Shown: piece by piece, positions 1-4,437 of the stretch | Layout of the letters: the number at the start of each line of letters is the position of its first letter | Position numbering within the stretch: position 1 is the stretch's first letter | Assembly (NCBI GenBank): GCA_023386455.1 | Contig: JAEWJO010000508.1 | Span: 1 to 6,186, forward strand | Direction: 5' to 3' | DNA length: 6,186 bases | DNA from: Pseudomonadota bacterium | GTDB lineage: Bacteria > Myxococcota_A > Polyangia > Haliangiales > Haliangiaceae | The notes under the pieces: model-generated | Database searches by the model: none | What the model was told of the DNA's origin: nothing | What the model saw: the letters and a program-made list of their open reading frames with translations, nothing else | Translations under genes and position numbers: made by a program

Positions 1-807
1 TTAGGTGCCGTTGAGCGTCTGGAAGTCGTACGGCGGCGCTCCGGTGAAGCTGCGATCGACGAGCGTCGGCTCGACGGCGACGCCGGCAACCGGGCCCGTG
101 AAGATGCGGTCGTTCGTCGCGACGACCGTCACGCCGCGGGCCGACGTGACGCGTGCGCGCAGCTCGCTCGGCATCACGACCCGCTTCGTCGCGCCCGCGA
201 CGAACGACAGCTCCATCTTCACCTCGCCGCTCGACTCGCTGACCGCGCCGCGAATCGGGTACCAGCCCTCGGCGGGGACGTCGATCGTGATCGCCGGCGG
301 CGCCGGGTCCTGATAACGCGCGTGAATGCCGGCGCGTGCCGAGCCCACGTCGATCTCGACGAACGCGGCGTCGTCGCCGACGAGCTGGAGCGTCGTCGGT
401 CCCGCCGGCAGGTGGATCTCGCCATCGACGACGAGCGTGAACGCGTCGAGACGCGACGTCGTGATGCCGGCACCATACGGGCGATCGCCGGACCAGTTGA
501 CGAGCGCGACGCCGTACGCCTCGCCGATCGTCGTCGCGGGGAGTGCCGCCTGCAGCGACGTCCACGTCGTCGCGGGCGTGACGAGATCCTTCGGCGCATA
601 CGCGCGTGCGTGCAGCCCGCCGGGCGAGAACGCGTCGGGGGCGAGCAGGCCGAGCGCGTCGACGGTCATGTCGGTCGGCGTGCCCGCGGCAAAGTCGGCG
701 TCCGAGTCGTCGACGATCGTCGTGAGGTCGTGGCCCGGCACGGAGCCGTGGCTGAAGCCACATCCCACGAGAAGCGCCACGCCGAGCGAGGCCCGCATCG
801 CCGTCAT
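1..807 (-). CDS. Predicted lipoprotein with PA14-like beta-sandwich domain
   Basis: A complete 268-residue protein; the TAA stop is the first three bases of the window. The N-terminus is a short lipoprotein signal peptide, with a hydrophobic run ending in the lipobox LVGC (Cys16), so the mature protein should be lipid-anchored; there is no Asp at +2. Residues about 65-202 resemble a PA14-type domain: GLHARAY opens it, an FTLVVDGEIHLPAG strand pair follows, then LVGDDAAFVEID (the 'DD' signature strand) and GWYPIRGAVSESSGEVKMEL, matching the family pattern of a strand, a Gly/Glu turn and a strand. PA14 domains usually bind carbohydrate or act as adhesive modules, but the ligand cannot be read here. 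Residues 203-268 are an unassigned beta-rich tail. The gene begins 37 nt after the alpha-E gene on the same strand, so it may be co-transcribed, but it has no Shine-Dalgarno and seems to carry its own -10 box. ATG at 798 (MRASLG) is an alternative start, better placed for a leaderless mRNA. The lipoprotein call is firm; the PA14 call is a pattern-level inference. Confidence 0.83.
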   Translation of the reverse strand: MTAMRASLGVALLVGCGFSHGSVPGHDLTTIVDDSDADFAAGTPTDMTVDALGLLAPDAFSPGGLHARAYAPKDLVTPATTWTSLQAALPATTIGEAYGVALVNWSGDRPYGAGITTSRLDAFTLVVDGEIHLPAGPTTLQLVGDDAAFVEIDVGSARAGIHARYQDPAPPAITIDVPAEGWYPIRGAVSESSGEVKMELSFVAGATKRVVMPSELRARVTSARGVTVVATNDRIFTGPVAGVAVEPTLVDRSFTGAPPYDFQTLNGT

Positions 808-814
808 CGTACCA
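806..814 (-). promoter_or_regulatory. Extended -10 box before the PA14-like lipoprotein gene
   Basis: On the minus strand the sequence reads TGG TACGAT, an extended -10 (TGn plus TANNNT). It is followed by exactly 7 nt (GACGGCG) and then ATG at 798. Transcription would then begin at or next to that ATG, giving a leaderless mRNA. No convincing -35 is visible, which an extended -10 can tolerate. The other candidate start, ATG at 807, overlaps the last two bases of the box. Confidence 0.5.
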
Positions 815-837
815 GTGGCCGCCGCGAACCGTCGCCC

Positions 838-853
838 GGCGGCTTCAGCCGCC
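838..853 (-). other. GC hairpin with the alpha-E stop codon in its loop
   Basis: A perfect inverted repeat: six G/C pairs (GGCGGC / GCCGCC) around a 4-nt loop. On the minus strand the loop is TGAA, so it contains the TGA stop of the alpha-E gene. No U-run follows, so it is not a classical intrinsic terminator. It could reduce read-through, stabilise an mRNA 3' end, or be a by-product of GC-rich coding sequence. Confidence 0.35.
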
Positions 854-1810
854 TAACAGTTCCTTGCCGAGCGTGCCACAGATCGCGTGCACCTCGTCGA
901 CGACGTGGGTGAGGAGCTCGTGGACGCTCGCGCCCGCGAGCGGGTCCTTGGTGCGGGCGGTCACCCACGCGTCGAGGACGCGCAGGCGCTCGAGCGTCGC
1001 GCCGCCGGGAAGGTCGTGCTGTTCCGGTGGGCGGATATCACACAGCCGATCGTGGGCCGAGTGCACGCAGTACGCGATCGACCGCGGGAACGCGTCCTCG
1101 CAGATGAGGAACCGCGCGACCGCGTCGCTGGAGATCCGACCGGCGGAGCGCTTCAGGTACGCCTCGGATCCCGACAGCGCGCGCAGGAGCGACAGCCACA
1201 GCGCGGTCTCGACGAGATCGTGCCGCTTCGGCAAATTCGTGAACGCGTGATGATGGACGTCGAGCATGCGCGCGGTCTGGCTGACGCGCTCGAGCAGGAC
1301 ACCGAGCCAGATGAAGTCGAGCGGCTCGTCGTGCAGCATCGTCGAGCGAAGCAGGCCGAGCGTCAGCTGCGTCGACCGGCGCAGGTGCTGGTAGAAGCCC
1401 TCGCGGTGGTGCGCGTAGACCGCATCTGCCTCGTTCGTGAACCACAGGTGAAGCTCGTTGACCGTCTCCCATGCCTCGAGCGACAGCACCTCGCGGATCG
1501 ATCGCGCATTCCAGCGCGCGCCGCTGATCGAGCGGGCGATGGAGACGCCGTTCTGATCGTCCCAGACCATGAACCGCTGCACGATCTCGCCATCGCCCCA
1601 TGCGGGATGGTGGTCGGCGTTCTCGGCGACGCGCTCGCGGAACTCGTCCTCCTCGCCCGACACGACGACGACCGGCCGCCACACCTGCGCGGGCTCGAGC
1701 TCGGCATCGAGCGCGAGGCTCGCGGTCGCGGACAGCATGCGCGCGGTGGCCTCCGCGCGCTCGACGTAGCGGCCGAACCAGAAGCAGTGATCGGCGACGC
1801 GCGAGATCAT
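845..1810 (-). CDS. Alpha-E domain protein (DUF403 family)
   Basis: A 321-residue, almost wholly alpha-helical protein that covers the full usual length of the family (about 310-330). Family hallmarks are the opening MISRVADHCFWFGRYVERAE (compare the usual 'MLSRVA..LYW..RYLERAE'), NARSIREVLSLEAWETVNEL near 101-120, FIWLGVLLERVSQTARMLDV near 167-184, LLRALSGSEAYLK near 208-220, and FLICEDAFPRSIAYCVHSA near 234-252. The repeated helices with conserved Glu/Arg give the 'alpha-E' name; the biochemical role is unknown. It is nearly always encoded beside a circularly permuted ATP-grasp protein and is predicted to work with it in amide-bond formation. The start is fixed by an ATGA overlap with the ATP-grasp stop (ATG at 1810, TGA at 1809-1807) and a strong Shine-Dalgarno 7 nt upstream. 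The reading frame stays open far upstream of 1810, but that extension is antisense-like Arg-rich shadow sequence overlapping the ATP-grasp gene and lacks family similarity. Confidence 0.95.
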   Translation of the reverse strand: MISRVADHCFWFGRYVERAEATARMLSATASLALDAELEPAQVWRPVVVVSGEEDEFRERVAENADHHPAWGDGEIVQRFMVWDDQNGVSIARSISGARWNARSIREVLSLEAWETVNELHLWFTNEADAVYAHHREGFYQHLRRSTQLTLGLLRSTMLHDEPLDFIWLGVLLERVSQTARMLDVHHHAFTNLPKRHDLVETALWLSLLRALSGSEAYLKRSAGRISSDAVARFLICEDAFPRSIAYCVHSAHDRLCDIRPPEQHDLPGGATLERLRVLDAWVTARTKDPLAGASVHELLTHVVDEVHAICGTLGKELLGG

Positions 1811-3330
1811 GCAGTCACCTCCACTCGCTCCGCTCGTTCCGATGACGAAGGTTCCTTCATGACCCACGTGTCCTTGCTCCCGCCTCCTTGCGACGAGTTG
1901 ACGACGTAGCTGCCCTCGACGAGCGCGACACGCGTCAGCCCGCCGGGCAGGACCCACGGACCCTCGCGCGACGTCAGGATGTACGGCCGCAGATCGACGC
2001 GCCGGGGCTCGACCGCGTTCTTCATGCCGATCCACGTCGGGCAGCTCGACAGCTCGACGCGATGCTGCGCGATGTAGCGGCGGGGCTCGGCGGTGATGCG
2101 GCGGCGGAACTCGTCGCGCTGCTCCGCGGTCGACTGCGGGCCCATCAGCATGCCGTAGCCGCCGGCCTCGTCGACCGCCTTCACGACCATCTCGCCGAGG
2201 TGCTCGAGCACGTACCGGCGATCGTCGTCGCGCAGGCACACGTACGTCGGCACCTGCTCGAGGAGCGGTTCCTCGCCGAGGTAGAACCGGATCATGTCGG
2301 GGACGAACGGGTAGACGGCCTTGTCGTCGGCGACGCCGTTGCCGGGCGCGTTCGCGAGCGCGACATTGCCCGCGGCGTACGCGCGCATGAGGCCGGGCAC
2401 GCCGAGCACGCTGTCCGGGTTGAACACCTCGGGATCGAGGAACGCCTCGTCGGAGCGGCGGTAGATCACGTCGACGCGCCGCGGGCCGCGCGTCGTCCGG
2501 CAGTAGACCTTGTCGCCATCGACGAACAGGTCGGCTGCCTGGACGAGCTCGAGGCCCATCGTGCGCGCGAGGAAGCTGTGCTCGAAGTACGCCGAGTTGT
2601 ACGGGCCGGGCGTCAGCACGACGGCGTACGTGTCGCCATCGGACGCGGGCGACACCGAGCGCAGCGTCTCGGCGAGCCGCGTCGGGTAGTGATCGACGCG
2701 ATGCACGCGCGCGGCGTCGAACACGCGCGGGAACATGCGCTTGCTGAGCTGCCGGTTCTCCATGACGTACGACACGCCGCTCGGCGTCCGCAGGTTGTCC
2801 TCGAGCACGCGCCACGTGCCGGCCGGATCGCGGATGAGATCGACGCCGGAGATGTGGATGCGCACGCCGCCCGGCGGCTTGATACCGCGCAGGTTCGCGC
2901 GATACCCGGCGGCGCCGAGAACCATCTCGGCGGGCACGAGACCGGCCGCGAGGATCTTCTGCTCGCCGTAGATGTCGTCGAGGAACAGGCCGAGCGCGCG
3001 CAGCCGCTGCTGCAGCCCTCGCTCGAGCCGCGCCCAGTCGCTGCCGGCGATCAGGCGAGGCAACAGGCAGAACGGAAAGATCTTCTCGGTGCCGCGCGAG
3101 TCGCCATAGACCGAGAACGTCACGCCCTGCTGGAGGAGCGAGTGCTCGGCCAGCGCCTGCGCGCGCGCGAGGTCTTCCTTCGGCATCGCGTCGAGCAGGT
3201 TCGCGACCCGGGTGAATGCAGAGCGCGCGGCACCGCTGTCGAACATCTCGTCGTACGTACCCGGCAAAGCCGGGTAGCCGCTGAACAACCCGGCAACGCC
3301 CTGGCTCTGGCGCTGGAACATGGCTGTCAT
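1807..3330 (-). CDS. Circularly permuted ATP-grasp type 2 protein (DUF404/DUF407)
   Basis: A full-length 507-residue member of the CP_ATPgrasp_2 family, soluble and cytoplasmic, predicted to activate a carboxylate with ATP and join it to an amine; the natural substrate is unknown. Family motifs occur in order: YDEMFD (26-31), FSVYGDSRGTEKIFPF (72-87), FLDDIYGEQKIL (116-127), RVLEDNLRTPSGVSYVMENR (174-193, an acidic/Asn motif typical of ATP-grasp metal binding), MGLELVQAADLFVDGDKVY (258-276), RRVDVIYRRSDEAFLDP (284-300), GNVALANAPGNGVADDKAVY (321-340), YLGEEPLL (350-357), VVKAVDEAGGYGMLMGP (382-398, nucleotide-binding lysine and glycine loop), YIAQHRVELSSCPTW (419-433) and RRVDLRPY (443-450). 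No key motif is missing. ATG at 3330 has a GAGG 5 nt upstream; ATG at 3321 (MFQRQSQ) is the alternative and fits a leaderless mRNA better. First gene of an ATP-grasp/alpha-E operon. The final dozen residues (about 496-507, beginning SSSERAERVE) overlap the alpha-E ribosome binding site and look unconserved. Confidence 0.96.
   Translation of the reverse strand: MTAMFQRQSQGVAGLFSGYPALPGTYDEMFDSGAARSAFTRVANLLDAMPKEDLARAQALAEHSLLQQGVTFSVYGDSRGTEKIFPFCLLPRLIAGSDWARLERGLQQRLRALGLFLDDIYGEQKILAAGLVPAEMVLGAAGYRANLRGIKPPGGVRIHISGVDLIRDPAGTWRVLEDNLRTPSGVSYVMENRQLSKRMFPRVFDAARVHRVDHYPTRLAETLRSVSPASDGDTYAVVLTPGPYNSAYFEHSFLARTMGLELVQAADLFVDGDKVYCRTTRGPRRVDVIYRRSDEAFLDPEVFNPDSVLGVPGLMRAYAAGNVALANAPGNGVADDKAVYPFVPDMIRFYLGEEPLLEQVPTYVCLRDDDRRYVLEHLGEMVVKAVDEAGGYGMLMGPQSTAEQRDEFRRRITAEPRRYIAQHRVELSSCPTWIGMKNAVEPRRVDLRPYILTSREGPWVLPGGLTRVALVEGSYVVNSSQGGGSKDTWVMKEPSSSERAERVEVTA
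1815..1822 (-). promoter_or_regulatory. Strong ribosome binding site of the alpha-E gene
   Basis: The minus strand reads GGAGGTGA, an essentially perfect anti-16S match, with 7 nt between GGAGG and the ATG at 1810. It lies inside the 3' end of the ATP-grasp gene and settles the alpha-E start. With the ATGA overlap it points to translational coupling that keeps the two products in balance. Confidence 0.8.
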
Positions 3331-3334
3331 CGTA
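3329..3334 (-). promoter_or_regulatory. Putative -10 box of the ATP-grasp/alpha-E operon
   Basis: The minus strand reads TACGAT, then 7 nt (GACAGCC), then ATG at 3321. This is the same arrangement and nearly the same sequence as in front of the PA14-like lipoprotein gene. It suggests a leaderless mRNA starting at 3321. Against this, a GAGG (3339-3336) is correctly spaced for the ATG at 3330, which overlaps the box, so either start is possible. No clear -35 is seen. Confidence 0.45.
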
Positions 3335-3336
3335 AC

Positions 3337-3350
3337 CTCAGTTTTCTGAG
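3337..3350. repeat. Small perfect dyad upstream of the ATP-grasp gene
   Basis: CTCAG-TTTT-CTGAG is a 5-bp inverted repeat with a 4-nt centre, next to the -10 box and overlapping the GAGG Shine-Dalgarno candidate on the minus strand. As DNA it could be a small operator. As RNA, if transcription starts upstream, it would partly hide the ribosome site. It is short enough to be chance. Confidence 0.3.
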
Positions 3351-3376
3351 CGGCGTCGCAGCACCGACGACCATTT

Positions 3377-3406
3377 GCAATGCGGTCGCGCTGGCATCGC
3401 CATTGC
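3377..3406. repeat. Spaced inverted repeat in the divergent intergenic region
   Basis: GCAATG at 3377-3382 and CATTGC at 3401-3406 are exact reverse complements separated by 18 nt. They lie between the divergent ATP-grasp and lipoprotein genes and just upstream of the plus-strand -10 box. The half-site spacing is about two helical turns, as expected for a dimeric regulator that could control both directions. Only six bases per arm, so tentative. Confidence 0.25.
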
Positions 3407-3407
3407 G

Positions 3408-3413
3408 TATGCT
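3408..3413 (+). promoter_or_regulatory. Putative -10 box of the plus-strand lipoprotein gene
   Basis: TATGCT is followed by exactly 7 nt (CGCTCCA) and ATG at 3421. No Shine-Dalgarno precedes this ATG or the alternative ATG at 3409, which lies inside the box. The simplest reading is a leaderless transcript beginning at or near A3421. No clear -35 is seen. Confidence 0.5.
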
Positions 3414-3420
3414 CGCTCCA

Positions 3421-4098
3421 ATGCGCCTTGCCTTGCCTCTGCTCCTCGTCACCGGTTGTGTCACCAGCGATGTCGAAACAGCTTCACTTGACGATCTCGA
3501 GAACCTGCGCCTCACGGTCGGTGCCTCGCACGAGCGGATCACGGTCGAGATGACCCACGACAACGTCCGGCCGTGTCCGGAACTTGCCAGCTCGGTCACC
3601 GCCACCGTCAACGACCTGCCACTGCCGTTCGTCGATCGCGGACACTACGAGGAGGAGGGCTGCTCGAATCCGCGGCTCCAGCTCGACAACCCCGGCGAGC
3701 TCGCGACCGCGAAGATCGTGATCGCCGATGGCGTGCGCTCGATCCAGGTGCCGCTCGGTGACTCGCTCGTGAAGAGGGTCGCGACGCGCATCGACGCCGC
3801 GGACTGGAAGCTGACCCGGGGCAGCTCGTTCACGTTCGCCTGGTCACCGGCGACCGACATCCAGGAGCAGACGCCGCCGCGCGTGTGGATCGTGTCGCCG
3901 AACGGCGAGAAGCTGCTGCTCGAGGCGACCTTCCGCGGCGACGAGGTGACGGCCGCGGTCCCGGCGAACGCGACGCTCGGCGCCGCGCGGCTCGAGATCT
4001 ACATGTACGGCGTCGCGATCGAGCCGGTCGCGTGCAGTGGTGCCACCTGCCAGCTGGCGCACAGCCAGCACGCGTTCGAAGATGTCACGGTTCAGTGA
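3421..4098 (+). CDS. Predicted lipoprotein of unknown function
   Basis: A 225-residue protein with a classic short lipoprotein signal, MRLALPLLLVTGC (lipobox VTGC, Cys13), then a beta-strand-rich mature part without further membrane segments. It should be anchored in the cell envelope. Besides the lipidated Cys there are four cysteines (52, 81, 205, 210) that could form two disulfides, as expected for an exported protein. Repeated strand patterns (LRLTVGASHERITVEM near 29-44, ATAKIVIADGVRSIQVPLG near 95-113, SSFTFAWSPAT near 135-145, ARLEIYMYG near 189-197) suggest an Ig-like or other beta-sandwich fold; I recognise no specific family. The start at 3421 was chosen for the compact signal peptide and the -10 box 7 nt upstream; ATG at 3409 (MLAPMRL) is possible. 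The frame is open far upstream to about 1888, but that part is antisense to the ATP-grasp gene and not real. The gene points away from the ATP-grasp operon and converges with the DUF2126 gene, so it is its own transcription unit. Confidence 0.85.
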   Translation: MRLALPLLLVTGCVTSDVETASLDDLENLRLTVGASHERITVEMTHDNVRPCPELASSVTATVNDLPLPFVDRGHYEEEGCSNPRLQLDNPGELATAKIVIADGVRSIQVPLGDSLVKRVATRIDAADWKLTRGSSFTFAWSPATDIQEQTPPRVWIVSPNGEKLLLEATFRGDEVTAAVPANATLGAARLEIYMYGVAIEPVACSGATCQLAHSQHAFEDVTVQ

Positions 4099-4109
4099 TC
4101 ACCGCCGTT

Positions 4110-4137
4110 CGTCGCCGTGACGTGCGCGAAGCTCGAT
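4110..4137. repeat. Direct repeat, first copy
   Basis: Twenty-eight bases matching 4219-4246 at 24 positions, including an uninterrupted identical 16-mer, GTGCGCGAAGCTCGAT (4122-4137). All four differences are transitions. The two copies lie 109 bp apart and bracket most of the duplicated DUF2126 3' end, which suggests a tandem duplication or slippage event with a 109-bp unit. Confidence 0.7.
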
Positions 4138-4143
4138 CGCTAC

Positions 4144-4234
4144 GGCGACTACGGCCGTCGATCGTGAAGGACGCGACTCGGTGCGAAACCCGGTCGCACT
4201 GACGTCGCCGTCGCGCGTCGTCGCTGCGGTGTGC
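4144..4234. repeat. Duplicate (copy A) of the DUF2126 3' terminal sequence
   Basis: This stretch aligns with 4339-4437, the last codons of the DUF2126 gene plus its stop. Copy A lacks 7 nt (4353-4359) and 1 nt (4371) relative to the gene. Runs of 29 and 24 bases are identical (4169-4197 and 4199-4222), and all five substitutions I see are transitions. It is out of frame with the original end, so it is a relic or a recombination scar and not functional coding sequence. Confidence 0.85.
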
Positions 4235-4246
4235 GCGAAGCTCGAT
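4219..4246. repeat. Direct repeat, second copy
   Basis: Partner of the repeat at 4110-4137. Its first 16 bases also belong to the DUF2126-derived copy A, so the same coding fragment seems to be present a third time as a short remnant at 4110-4137. Confidence 0.7.
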
Positions 4247-4338
4247 GCGTCGTGAGGCGAAGCGCAGCCCCAGAGGGAACGCCCTGCCAAGCCGGCCAAG
4301 AACGCCAGGCAGACCGCCTTTAGCCGGCGTGACACTGT

Positions 4339-4437
4339 GGCGACTACGGCCGGCGCAAGTCGATCGTGAACGGACGCGACTCGGTGCGAAACCCGGTCGC
4401 GCTGACGTCGCCGTCGCGCGTCGTCACCGCGATGCGC
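4339..4437. repeat. Parental copy (copy B) of the duplicated 3' end
   Basis: The intact version of the repeat, forming the last 30 or so codons of the DUF2126 gene and its TAG stop (4346-4344). It is judged parental because it keeps the reading frame and the tail ending FTIDLRRP. Confidence 0.8.

Larger units (their letters stand above)
4099..4335 (-). pseudogene. Decayed duplicate of the DUF2126 gene 3' end
   Basis: This 78-codon minus-strand frame (GTG start at 4335) contains TTRDGDVSATGFRTESRP, identical to residues 536-553 of the DUF2126 protein. After that the frame is shifted by a 1-nt loss and ends in unrelated Arg-rich sequence, losing the original C-terminal FTIDLRRP. The front part encodes a hydrophobic segment, CLAFLAGLAGRSLWGC, that resembles a lipoprotein signal but has a Trp at lipobox -2 and is not followed by a real domain. 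I read the stretch as non-coding: a spacer fused to a gene fragment. A small expressed protein cannot be excluded, but there is no Shine-Dalgarno or family match to support it. Confidence 0.5.

Noticed and set aside
322..912. Plus-strand frames opposite the PA14-like lipoprotein
   Set aside because: Arg-rich composition without motifs; the minus-strand protein has a signal peptide and domain pattern.
1811..2815. N-terminal extension of the alpha-E frame
   Set aside because: It overlaps the ATP-grasp gene in another frame, is very Arg-rich, and the family start MISRVAD follows a strong ribosome site at 1810.
1888..3408. Plus-strand open frame of about 500 codons antisense to the ATP-grasp gene, in frame with the lipoprotein
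   Set aside because: It is Arg/Ala/Asp/His-rich without family similarity, lies opposite a gene with many exact family motifs, and long antisense frames are expected at this G+C. The true lipoprotein starts at its signal peptide (3421).
4095..4102. Palindrome GTGATCAC at the lipoprotein stop codon
   Set aside because: Eight bases in sequence rich in GATC words; probably chance.
4181..4199. Hairpin GTGCGA-AACCCGG-TCGCAC as a terminator between the convergent genes
   Set aside because: It is a 6-bp stem with a 7-nt loop and no U-run, and the same sequence with one change occurs inside the DUF2126 coding region, so it is explained by the duplication.
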